A DNA stretch of 20,669 nt from CAZYVA01 sp964650695 (GTDB lineage: Bacteria > Bacillota > Clostridia > Lachnospirales > Lachnospiraceae), in NCBI GenBank assembly GCA_964650695.1, contig CAZYVA010000025.1:1-20669 (forward strand). The letters are read 5' to 3'. Shown piece after piece: positions 14,181 to 20,669 of this stretch (position 1 is its first letter; each line of letters opens with the position of its first letter). The position numbers and the translations under genes are program-made. The notes under the pieces were generated by a model that worked only from the letters and a program-made list of their open reading frames with translations, was not told the origin of the DNA and made no database searches.

Positions 14181-14826
14181 TATGCTTGTCCAGCCAGCCG
14201 CCCATCTTTCCCACCAGTACACCGTTGCAGCAGGCCATGATGACGGTTCCCAGGCCAATCCCGGCCAGCCGGTGAAGCAGGAGCAGTGAAATCAAGGCTC
14301 CTGCCGCCAGACTGCACATATCATAACAGATTTTAAATTTTTCCAGCTTCATCCCCAGCCTGCGGCTGACGCCTTTCACAAAAAACTCGTACACCTGCGG
14401 GTAGAAATAAGTCTTAAAATAAAGCGTTACTCCAAAGGAATTTAAAAAAAACCCAACCGTAAAAATCAAAATCCGTGCCGGCAGGCCAAAAGAACCCGGC
14501 GCAGTCACTTCCGGGTTCAGCCACGGCAAAACCGCCCGCCAAAAATCCAGCGCCGCCCCGTAAATCAATCCTGATCCAAAAGAAACCAGATAAATCAGCC
14601 GAACCTTCCGCAGCACGATACACAGCACAACAAACAGGCTCCCCTGCACCAGGTACTCCGCCTGTCCAAACGTCAGGAACGATGCCCGGATACTGATCGC
14701 ATAAGCCGGCGTCACCACCATAGAAAGCCCAAAATCCGCCGCCGCCAGCATCGCCGTAGCAAAGGACAGTATCACCGCCGCCAGGAGATATACCGCCTCG
14801 CTGCTGATCTGCAGTTTCTTTTTCAT
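14131..14826 (-). CDS. DUF6198/YczE-like integral membrane protein
   Basis: A 231-residue membrane protein with about six hydrophobic helices, similar in layout to the YczE/DUF6198 proteins of Firmicutes. Marks are 'GLSMVVTPAYAIS' after TM1, 'FGQAEYLVQGSLF' before TM2, and the C-terminal 'GIGLGTVIMACCNGVLVGKMG', a Gly-rich segment common in the family. The function of the family is not settled; transport is presumed. I chose the ATG at 14826 (MKKKLQ); an in-frame TTG at 14874 is less likely. The RBS is poor (AAAGGGCTGAAAAAGAG). Its 3' end overlaps the HAD gene by 50 bp on the other strand. Confidence 0.78.
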   Translation of the reverse strand: MKKKLQISSEAVYLLAAVILSFATAMLAAADFGLSMVVTPAYAISIRASFLTFGQAEYLVQGSLFVVLCIVLRKVRLIYLVSFGSGLIYGAALDFWRAVLPWLNPEVTAPGSFGLPARILIFTVGFFLNSFGVTLYFKTYFYPQVYEFFVKGVSRRLGMKLEKFKICYDMCSLAAGALISLLLLHRLAGIGLGTVIMACCNGVLVGKMGGWLDKHISIQARFPKLEGKFVL

Positions 14827-14880
14827 CTCTTTTTCAGCCCTTTCCCTTATCCTTTTCCCACTATGGGACTGCAAAATATG

Positions 14881-14908
14881 GCAAAAAGGAACCTACATAC
14901 CTGTAGAT
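14881..14908 (-). terminator. Weak terminator candidate after yajC
   Basis: On the - strand CTACA and TGTAG pair around a GGTA loop and are followed by GTTCCTTTTT. It is a short stem but correctly placed about 50 bp after the yajC stop codon and before the membrane-protein gene. Confidence 0.35.
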
Positions 14909-14952
14909 CCCTTCTTATCCTCATATACCAGACCTTAGAAGGCCCTCATTCC

Positions 14953-15261
14953 TCATTCCGCATTTGGCTTTTCCACCTGCGCGATCGCCGCTTTCTGCAT
15001 CGGAATCCTACAGTTTTTATTACTCCCGAATTCTACAATCACGTCTTCATCCGTCATATCAATAATGATCCCGTAAAATCCACTGGTAGTAAGTACCGTG
15101 TCCCCTACTTCCATGGACGATAGCATCGCCTGGACCCTTTTCTGCTCTTTTTTCTGCGGCCTCATAAAAAGAAACCAAAATCCTCCAAGAATAACCGCGT
15201 ATACGAGAATCAAAGGTAACCAGCTTCCTGAGCTGCTGCTTTGTGACAATAAACTAAACAT
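14953..15261 (-). CDS. yajC: Preprotein translocase accessory subunit YajC
   Basis: A 102-residue YajC homologue, a small single-span membrane protein that associates with SecDF-SecYEG. The order is typical: a short Ser-rich N-terminus, one TM helix (about 15-32, 'LPLILVYAVILGGFWFLF'), the hallmark 'MRPQKKEQKR' just after it, then a small domain with 'GDTVLTTSGFYGIIIDM'. GAGGAGG lies about 10 nt before the ATG and a good promoter lies upstream. In many genomes yajC follows tgt; here it stands alone, flanked by the membrane-protein gene and the divergent aminotransferase operon. Confidence 0.95.
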   Translation of the reverse strand: MFSLLSQSSSSGSWLPLILVYAVILGGFWFLFMRPQKKEQKRVQAMLSSMEVGDTVLTTSGFYGIIIDMTDEDVIVEFGSNKNCRIPMQKAAIAQVEKPNAE

Positions 15262-15299
15262 ACCGTTTTTTCCTCCTCAAATCATCCAACACTATCCTA

Positions 15300-15328
15300 A
15301 TCATACACAATAATGCGGGTTTCATCAA
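15300..15328 (-). promoter_or_regulatory. Sigma-A promoter of yajC
   Basis: On the - strand TTGATG (15323-15328) and TATGAT (15300-15305) are 17 bp apart, matching four and five of six consensus bases. Predicted start near 15293, about 32 nt before the ATG. Confidence 0.65.
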
Positions 15329-15377
15329 GTTCTTTTTCAGATTTCAGCAAAAAAAGCGGAAACGGCGGATGTTACTC

Positions 15378-15406
15378 TTGATTATCCTTCCTCACCGTAT
15401 TAAAAT
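15378..15406 (+). promoter_or_regulatory. Sigma-A promoter of the amino-sugar operon
   Basis: TTGATT (15378-15383) and TAAAAT (15401-15406) with a 17-bp spacer. Predicted start near 15413, so the leader is about 136 nt. A CAGCCCG/CGGGCTG hairpin (15496-15517) stands 17 nt before the ribosome site. Confidence 0.62.
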
Positions 15407-15548
15407 AAAGGAAATCTCCGCGGTTCACAGAACCCCCCATGCTACGCTGTGCCAGCGCCATGGCATGGAACGCGCGGGTTTACGGCCTGGTGGTTCAGCC
15501 CGCCCCTATCCGGGCTGCTATGGAAGCGGATTTCAGGAGAGAAAGCGT

Positions 15549-16676
15549 ATGATCAATTTCAATATCCCCCCTTACATCGGGAAAGAGGAGACCTATATCG
15601 CCCAGGCCATCGCCAACCATAAAATCTCCGGGGACGGGGAATTTACCAAAAGATGCAGCCAGTGGATCGAGGAACACACCCATACAGCCAAGGCGCTGCT
15701 TACCACTTCCTGCACCCACGCCACTGAGATGGCCGCCCTGCTGAGCGGCATCCAGCCAGGCGATGAGGTCATCCTCCCGTCCTATACCTTCGTGTCCACG
15801 GCCAATGCTTTCGTCCTGAACGGCGCAACGGCTGTTTTTGTCGATATCCGCCCGGACACGCTCAACCTTGACGAGACGCTGATCGAGGATGCCATCACGG
15901 AACATACGAAAGCCATCGTCCCGGTCCACTATGCCGGTATCGCCTGCGAGATGGACCGGATCATGGAGATCGCAGGGCGCTATGGGCTAAAGGTCATCGA
16001 GGATGCTGCGCAGGGCGTCATGTCCTCCTACAAAGGGAAGCCTCTTGGAACCATCGGTGATTTCGGGTGTTACAGCTTCCACGAGACGAAAAACTACAGC
16101 ATGGGAGAAGGCGGGTGCCTGCTGATCCGGGACAAGGACATGGTAGAAGAAGCGGAGATCATCCGGGAAAAGGGAACGAACCGCAGCAAATTCTTCCGCG
16201 GCCAGATCGACAAATATACATGGGTTTCGGCAGGCTCCTCCTATTTGCCGAGCGAGCTGAACGCCGCGTACCTTTATGCGCAGCTTGAAGCGGCGCAGGA
16301 GATCTACGATGACCGCATGGCGTCCTGGAACCTTTACCGCCAGCTTTTATCCCCCCTCGCCGAATCCGGGAAGATCACCCTCCCGACGGTTCCGGAAGGC
16401 TGTATCCACAATGCCCATATGTTTTATATCAAGGCAAAGGATCTGGCGGAGCGTACCGCCTTGATCCAGTACCTGAAAGCACACGATATTTCCACTGTGT
16501 TCCACTATGTCCCGCTCCACAGCTCGCCGGGCGGCAAGCGGTACGGACGGTTCCACGGTGAGGACGTCTACACGACGAAGGAGAGTGAACGTCTGCTCAG
16601 GCTGCCGATGTTCTACGGCCTGGGTGCGGACAAGATCCGCCGGGTCTGTGGATGCATCGAGGATTTTTACCGATAG
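15549..16676 (+). CDS. DegT/DnrJ/EryC1-type sugar aminotransferase
   Basis: A 375-residue PLP enzyme of the DegT/DnrJ/EryC1 family, close in pattern to the WecE/RffA branch that turns dTDP-4-keto-6-deoxyglucose into dTDP-4-amino-4,6-dideoxygalactose. The opening 'FNIPPYIGKEE', 'ISGDGEFTKRC', 'LTTSCTHATEMAA', the PLP-region Asp of 'VIEDAAQG' (D152) and the Schiff-base Lys in 'SFHETKNYSMGEGG' (K181) are all present. Length is normal. The ATG at 15549 is preceded by CAGGAGA; an upstream in-frame ATG at 15369 overlaps the promoter and gives an unlikely extension. First of three tightly packed genes. The 4-keto substrate could come from an RmlB-type enzyme elsewhere or from the CapD-like enzyme in this window; the sugar is not determined. 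Confidence 0.92.
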   Translation: MINFNIPPYIGKEETYIAQAIANHKISGDGEFTKRCSQWIEEHTHTAKALLTTSCTHATEMAALLSGIQPGDEVILPSYTFVSTANAFVLNGATAVFVDIRPDTLNLDETLIEDAITEHTKAIVPVHYAGIACEMDRIMEIAGRYGLKVIEDAAQGVMSSYKGKPLGTIGDFGCYSFHETKNYSMGEGGCLLIRDKDMVEEAEIIREKGTNRSKFFRGQIDKYTWVSAGSSYLPSELNAAYLYAQLEAAQEIYDDRMASWNLYRQLLSPLAESGKITLPTVPEGCIHNAHMFYIKAKDLAERTALIQYLKAHDISTVFHYVPLHSSPGGKRYGRFHGEDVYTTKESERLLRLPMFYGLGADKIRRVCGCIEDFYR

Positions 16677-16685
16677 GAGAGCCGT

Positions 16686-17630
16686 ATGTTGTATTCTGTG
16701 ATTATTCCCTGCTACCGCTCTTCCGCCACCATCCGCAAGGTCGTCGAGATGACGGCGGAAAAGCTTTCGCAGATGGGAAAGACCCCTTATGAGTTTATAC
16801 TGGTAGACGATGATTCCCCGGACGGCGGCGCAACTGTCCGGGAGCTGGAATCGCTTGCCGATGATTACCCTTATGTAAAGGTGGTCGAGCTTGCAAAAAA
16901 TTCCGGGCAGCACAACGCCGTCATGGCGGGCCTGAACTACGCGGATGGTGATACGCTTATCGCGATGGATGACGACATGCAGACGCACCCGTCCCAGCTC
17001 CCTGTTTTATTTGATGAGTTCGAGAAAGGGTTCGATATCGTCTATGGCTATTACCCGGATAAGAAGCACAGCTTGTTCCGCAATTTCGGCAGCTTTATCA
17101 ACTACCTTTCCGTGCGGATCCTCATCGGGAAACCGAAAGATATGAAGACGTCCAGCTTCTGGATCATCCGCAGGTTCGTCCGGGATTACGTCATCGAGTA
17201 TAAGAGCCAGTACACCCATCTCCAGGGCCTGTTCCTTCGCACGACCCGGAACATCAGCTGTGTCCCGGTCAAACATTTCAAGCGCGCGGCCGGCTCCAGC
17301 GGATATACCTTTAAAAAGCTGGTAGGCTTATGGTCGAATATCATGGGGTATTCGATCGTACCCTTGCGGATGGCAACCTACTGCGGCTACGCGTTTTCTT
17401 TGCTTGGGATACTGGGCGCACTGGCGACCGTCATCCGTAAGCTCTGCGTTCCCTCGATGGCGATTGGATGGCCCTCCATGATGGCAGCTATCTGCTTTTT
17501 CGCAGGGGTCAACCTGCTGTTCCTTGGGCTGATCGGCGAATACCTGGGGCGGATGTTCCTCAACATGAACCGGTACCCGCAATATGTAGTCCGGAAAATT
17601 TACCAGAAAAACGAAGGAGAGTCGGCATGA
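16686..17630 (+). CDS. GtrB/ArnC-type polyprenyl-phosphate glycosyltransferase (GT2)
   Basis: A 314-residue GT2 enzyme of the DPM1/GtrB/ArnC type, which moves a sugar from its nucleotide to undecaprenyl phosphate on the inner membrane face. The GT-A domain shows 'YSVIIPCYRSSATI' (3-16), 'ILVDDDSPDGG' (38-48), 'NSGQHNAVMAGL' (72-83) and the metal-binding 'AMDDDMQTHP' (93-102). Two membrane helices near the C-terminus (about 230-252 and 266-287) match GtrB/ArnC topology. TAGGAGAG, partly the stop codon of the previous gene, gives the RBS; the gap is 9 bp. It ends in an ATGA overlap with the ATP-grasp gene. With an aminotransferase in front, the likely product is Und-P-linked amino sugar, as ArnC makes; the sugar is inferred. 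Confidence 0.92.
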   Translation: MLYSVIIPCYRSSATIRKVVEMTAEKLSQMGKTPYEFILVDDDSPDGGATVRELESLADDYPYVKVVELAKNSGQHNAVMAGLNYADGDTLIAMDDDMQTHPSQLPVLFDEFEKGFDIVYGYYPDKKHSLFRNFGSFINYLSVRILIGKPKDMKTSSFWIIRRFVRDYVIEYKSQYTHLQGLFLRTTRNISCVPVKHFKRAAGSSGYTFKKLVGLWSNIMGYSIVPLRMATYCGYAFSLLGILGALATVIRKLCVPSMAIGWPSMMAAICFFAGVNLLFLGLIGEYLGRMFLNMNRYPQYVVRKIYQKNEGESA

Positions 17631-18808
17631 AAAAGATCATGGTCCTGGGCGCTGGGATCTACCAGGTCCCATTAATAAAAACCGCCAGGCGGATGGGCAT
17701 TTATACGATCGCGGTAAGCATACCGGGCAATTACCCCGGATTTTCCATCGCGGATAAGGTATATTACGAAGATACGACCAACTATGGGAAAATATTGGAG
17801 CTTGCCCGAAAAGAACAGATCGATGGTATCGTGACCGCCGGTACGGATGTGGCTGTTATCACAATAGGGAAGGTCTGCGATGAGCTTGGCCTTTGCGGGC
17901 TTTCCTTCGACGCGGCGCAGATTGCGGCCAACAAATTCCTGATGAAAAAAAAGTATGAAGAATACGGGGTACGGACGGCAAAATTCCGTGAAATCCCACT
18001 GGACGCTGCCGATATCTCAGAGCGTGTCAGCGCCCTTTCTTTCCCGTTGATCTTCAAGAGCATCGATTCCTCCGGAAGCCGGGGTATCGTCCGCGTGGAT
18101 TCCGAAGCGGAATTTGCGGACGCGCTTGCCACCGTGAGATCCAGCACCCGCTCCGACCGTTTTATCGTAGAGGAATTTATCGAGGGCGAGGAATTTGGGG
18201 CGCAGGCTTTTATCACGCATGGGGAGCTGGCTTTCATTATCCCGCACGGGGATTATGTGTTCCACGCGGACACCGGCGTCCCCATCGGGCATTTCGCGCC
18301 GTACGGCCTTGCGCCGGAAATCATCGGGGACGCGAAAGAACAGCTTGCCAAAGCCGCGAAAGCGATGGGGCTTGATAACTGCGCTATCAACGCGGATTTT
18401 ATCCTGAAGGACGGGCAGACTTATGTATTGGAGCTTGGCGGACGTTCCGGGGCGACTTGCCTGGCAGAGCTGGTATCCATCTATTACGGGTTTGACTATT
18501 ATGAAAAAATCATTCTCGCGGCGCTTGGCGAAAATGTCTCCTTTGATTGCGACGGCCCAAAAACGCCGAATGCCAGCATGCTTCTGCGGAGTGAAAAAGA
18601 CGGGGTCATCCAGTCCCAGACGGACGATAACCCCAGGCATCCCGGCATCTATGAAATCCAGTTCGACTATAAACCGGGGGACGCCGTCCACGCATTCCGC
18701 GTCGGGCCGCACCGTATCGGGCATGTCATCACAAAAGGGGAAACGCTGGACGAAGCGGTAGATCTGCTGCACAGGACGCTGGAAAGGATCCGGATCGTCG
18801 TGGAGTGA
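17627..18808 (+). CDS. ATP-grasp ligase of a surface-glycan operon
   Basis: A 393-residue ATP-grasp protein, similar in layout to PurK/PylC/carbamoyl-phosphate-type ligases, which join an acid to an amine or alcohol through an acyl phosphate. The pre-grasp part opens with 'KKIMVLGAGIYQVPLI' and holds 'DGIVTAGTDVAV' (66-77). The ATP-binding part has the small Gly-rich loop 'FKSIDSSGSRG' (143-153) and 'FIVEEFIEGEEFGAQAF' (179-195). The catalytic core has 'CAINADFILKD' (252-262) and 'LELGGRSGATCLAE' (268-281), where the Glu and nearby Arg usually bind Mg2+ and phosphate. The ATG overlaps the previous stop (ATGA), with GAAGGAGA upstream. Operon partners suggest a sugar-amine acceptor, e.g. addition of an amino acid, but the substrate is inferred. 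Confidence 0.88.
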   Translation: MKKIMVLGAGIYQVPLIKTARRMGIYTIAVSIPGNYPGFSIADKVYYEDTTNYGKILELARKEQIDGIVTAGTDVAVITIGKVCDELGLCGLSFDAAQIAANKFLMKKKYEEYGVRTAKFREIPLDAADISERVSALSFPLIFKSIDSSGSRGIVRVDSEAEFADALATVRSSTRSDRFIVEEFIEGEEFGAQAFITHGELAFIIPHGDYVFHADTGVPIGHFAPYGLAPEIIGDAKEQLAKAAKAMGLDNCAINADFILKDGQTYVLELGGRSGATCLAELVSIYYGFDYYEKIILAALGENVSFDCDGPKTPNASMLLRSEKDGVIQSQTDDNPRHPGIYEIQFDYKPGDAVHAFRVGPHRIGHVITKGETLDEAVDLLHRTLERIRIVVE

Positions 18809-18830
18809 CGATGGGTTTCTTTAAGGATCC

Positions 18831-20264
18831 TTACTTTTTCCATTCTTTCGCTGCTTTTAAGCATTCCGGCAATATCCGTTTTGCGGCAAGAAGAAGCACG
18901 GCAAACACCACGGCGTAACGCACATACCATTTCAAGGCAAACAGTGCCATGGAAGCCAGGTTCCAGACGGCATACCCCGCTGAAATCCGCACGCACTTCT
19001 GCAAAGGGACAATCCTTCTTCCCGTGACTTTCCGCTCCAGCACGCCCTGGGCTATCAGCATCAGGAAATAGCTGATGGCGGTCGTGTAAGCTGCGGCCAT
19101 ATAGCCCAGATGGATAATGAACGTATAGTTTAAAATCACGTTCACCACCATGGCCCCGGCCGTCCCTACGGCCACAAACACCGTCTTTTTGTAGTAATTC
19201 TGCACCGCTGTGTAAATATAGCTGTAAAACCGCAGCAATGTCCCCGTCACCATAGGGGCGATCAAATACATGGCCGCCCGGTAATCCTTGGATCCAAGAA
19301 CGGCGATGATCTCCGGCGCCAAAGCGACGAGGAGCCACGAGAGCAGGCCGAAGCCATGCATCAGCGAGATCCATGGCCCCTCAATGTCTTTCTCCTCTTT
19401 CCTGGACATCTTTTCGTACATCCAGGGCAGGAACGCATTCCACACCGAGTCCTCCACGATCCAGATGATGAAAGATACCGTTGTACCCAGCGCGAAAATA
19501 CCTGTATACCCATCCCCTGCCAGGAACTGGACCATGATTTTGTCCGCCTGGTTCATAATCTGGATGGACAACGCCTCCGGGATCAACGGCAAGCTGTATT
19601 TCAGCGCGTATGCCCAGTAAGCTTTCTCAACGGCTTTTTTCCCCTGCACCCACAAAAGCACAGCGACCGCCAGCCCTCCGATCACCTGGGGCAGATAAAA
19701 GCTCCCGACCCGGATGGATACCAGATCATCCTGGAAACCTTTTGCGCGCCCCAGATAGATCAACACGATGGAAAGAAGCGTCGCCGGGACAATCGTGACC
19801 GTCGTGATGAGGATGCTGGCTTTATACCGCATCATCTGTTTTTCCCTACGCTGCATGAACAGGATGCTCGTATAGCCAAACACATACAGGAATGCCGTAT
19901 AAAACATGAAATCCGTCATACGCAGGAAAGACTGCACCGGCCTTTTCAGGATCATGCAGACTGCAAAAAATCCCGCAATTGAAAAATAAGAAAGCCCCTG
20001 CACGCTGGAAACATAAGCCGGATACTTCTCCCCAACATCATACTTTGCCCGGTCTACACTCCTCCACAGGCACAACGACATCACAGGCACCATGATCTGC
20101 AGCCACGATTCATAAACGCGGATCTGGCCGTACTGCGCCGTTGACAAAAGCCGGGTGAGGACCGGCGTCACCAAAAAAGTCAGCCCCCGGATGCACATCT
20201 GTCCGAAAATGTAAAAAATGCCCGCCTTTAAGGCAAGCCTGTTCAATTGCTCCTGATTGCCCAT
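18831..20264 (-). CDS. Wzx-type polysaccharide flippase (MOP superfamily)
   Basis: A 477-residue membrane protein of the polysaccharide transporter family (Wzx/RfbX; MOP superfamily), which flips undecaprenyl-linked glycan units to the outer face. Around 12-14 hydrophobic helices are visible. The N-terminus carries the family-like 'TFLVTPVLTRLLSTAQYG' and a middle segment 'LPLIPEALSIQIMNQADKIMV', matching the recurring 'lP.i...ls..i....D.i' pattern. The RBS is moderate (AGGGAAC about 11 nt before the ATG). It has its own strong promoter and a ~200-nt leader. It runs convergently to the ATP-grasp gene with only 22 bp between stops and no obvious terminator. Its proximity to a sugar-modifying operon suggests a shared glycan, though the expression is separate. 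Confidence 0.92.
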   Translation of the reverse strand: MGNQEQLNRLALKAGIFYIFGQMCIRGLTFLVTPVLTRLLSTAQYGQIRVYESWLQIMVPVMSLCLWRSVDRAKYDVGEKYPAYVSSVQGLSYFSIAGFFAVCMILKRPVQSFLRMTDFMFYTAFLYVFGYTSILFMQRREKQMMRYKASILITTVTIVPATLLSIVLIYLGRAKGFQDDLVSIRVGSFYLPQVIGGLAVAVLLWVQGKKAVEKAYWAYALKYSLPLIPEALSIQIMNQADKIMVQFLAGDGYTGIFALGTTVSFIIWIVEDSVWNAFLPWMYEKMSRKEEKDIEGPWISLMHGFGLLSWLLVALAPEIIAVLGSKDYRAAMYLIAPMVTGTLLRFYSYIYTAVQNYYKKTVFVAVGTAGAMVVNVILNYTFIIHLGYMAAAYTTAISYFLMLIAQGVLERKVTGRRIVPLQKCVRISAGYAVWNLASMALFALKWYVRYAVVFAVLLLAAKRILPECLKAAKEWKK

Positions 20265-20461
20265 ATGATTTTTCAGTTCCCTGCCTTATCGGATTACCAC
20301 CCTGCTTTGCGGGCGGCTGCTTTTTAAACAGTTACGATTCCCCATCGGCTTTATCCGTCCATTCCTTACTTTTACATAGCTGGGTTTTCAGCGAAAGATT
20401 GCCGTTTTTTATTACGCTGTCACACCGGCTTACCAACCGGCGGGCGCTTGTTTGCTGCTAC
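20265..20461 (-). promoter_or_regulatory. Long 5' leader of the flippase gene
   Basis: About 197 nt separate the predicted start from the ATG. Seen on the - strand: CCGCCC and GGGTGG can pair around GCAAAGCA (about 20300-20319), and CAGCG pairs with CGCTG farther upstream (about 20389-20422). No terminator, leader peptide or recognised riboswitch consensus is evident. Confidence 0.3.
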
Positions 20462-20467
20462 GGTTGT

Positions 20468-20496
20468 ATTATACATAGAATTGTCGGATGATTCAA
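20468..20496 (-). promoter_or_regulatory. Sigma-A promoter of the flippase gene
   Basis: On the - strand, TTGAAT (20491-20496) and a perfect TATAAT (20468-20473) are separated by 17 bp. Predicted start near 20461. Confidence 0.72.
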
Positions 20497-20669
20497 TGAA
20501 TAATCCAAAATCTACATTTGTAGAACTGATATTCGATTTGGAGACAAAATCATCCGCCAGATCCCGCCTCCTTCTTCACGGCATTTTCCACCCCAATCCC
20601 ACGGCAAATACCTGTCTCACGAATCTCCACATTCAAAATAGTAAAAACATCTCCTTGTCACAGGAAGTT
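20497..20669. other. Non-coding right edge
   Basis: With the leader and promoter to its left, this completes a gene-free stretch of about 400 bp. No convincing gene, repeat or RNA was seen. A - strand frame of at most 35 codons (20550-20657) is open, but it lacks a recognisable family. Confidence 0.4.

Noticed and set aside
15369..15548. N-terminal extension of the aminotransferase
   Set aside because: It would begin upstream of the predicted -35 element, and the added residues match nothing in the family; a strong SD supports 15549.
18823..18832. Palindrome AAGGATCCTT between ATP-grasp and flippase genes as a bidirectional terminator
   Set aside because: No loop is possible without breaking the centre, and the T-run follows on one side only; too short to support.
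20265..20461. Resemblance of GCAAAGC in the flippase leader to part of the c-di-GMP-I riboswitch
   Set aside because: The short match stands alone; the companion segments and the flanking stems of that riboswitch are not in the required order.
20550..20657. Short - strand frame at the right edge as the end of an upstream gene
   Set aside because: An in-frame TGA at 20658-20660 limits it to 35 codons or fewer; no family resemblance.

Overview
The window looks like chromosomal DNA from a low-to-mid-GC Clostridia, most likely Lachnospiraceae. The grounds are strong Shine-Dalgarno sites, sigma-A-type promoters with 17-18 bp spacing, a CpsB/CpsD/Wzz/LCP capsule-regulation block of Firmicutes type, a LoaP-type NusG paralogue and a BspA-like secreted protein. 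This is an inference from gene content; no rRNA or other marker is present. I found no tRNA, rRNA, CRISPR array or insertion sequence.

Region 1 (1-604, + strand): the end of a Phd/YefM-type antitoxin gene overlaps a PIN-domain (VapC-like) toxin gene. The pair is visibly more AT-rich than its neighbours. A hairpin plus T-run follows (724-785). A perfect 26-bp inverted repeat (835-894) then spans the stop codon of the next, opposite-strand gene.

Region 2 (873-8149, all - strand, read right to left) is the head of a capsule/exopolysaccharide locus: PHP-type tyrosine phosphatase (CpsB-like), LCP-family ligase, Wzz-like co-polymerase, BY-type tyrosine kinase (CpsD-like), a small very basic secreted BspA-like protein, a FlaA1/CapD-type nucleotide-sugar 4,6-dehydratase and a NusG/LoaP-type antiterminator. 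The phosphatase and the LCP gene each have their own good promoter. A terminator-like hairpin, an 8-G tract and an SD-sequestering hairpin lie ahead of the dehydratase gene. This is where a processive antiterminator or a slippage-based switch could act.

Region 3 (8353-15261) is mainly housekeeping: rarA, a CsoR-family metal sensor and a small hypothetical gene (one - strand operon); a divergent MATE exporter with a palindrome at its transcription start; a flavin-reductase-like gene; a two-S1-domain protein with a structured leader, followed by a HAD phosphatase; a DUF6198/YczE-like membrane protein; and yajC.

Region 4 (15378-20669) is a second surface-glycan locus. A tight + strand operon encodes a DegT-type sugar aminotransferase, a GtrB/ArnC-type polyprenyl-phosphate glycosyltransferase and an ATP-grasp ligase. 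A convergent - strand gene encodes a Wzx-type flippase behind a strong promoter and a ~200-nt leader. The operon resembles an Arn-like amino-sugar pathway in which an ATP-grasp ligase would take the place of the formyl/acyl step. This is the most interesting functional hypothesis in the window.
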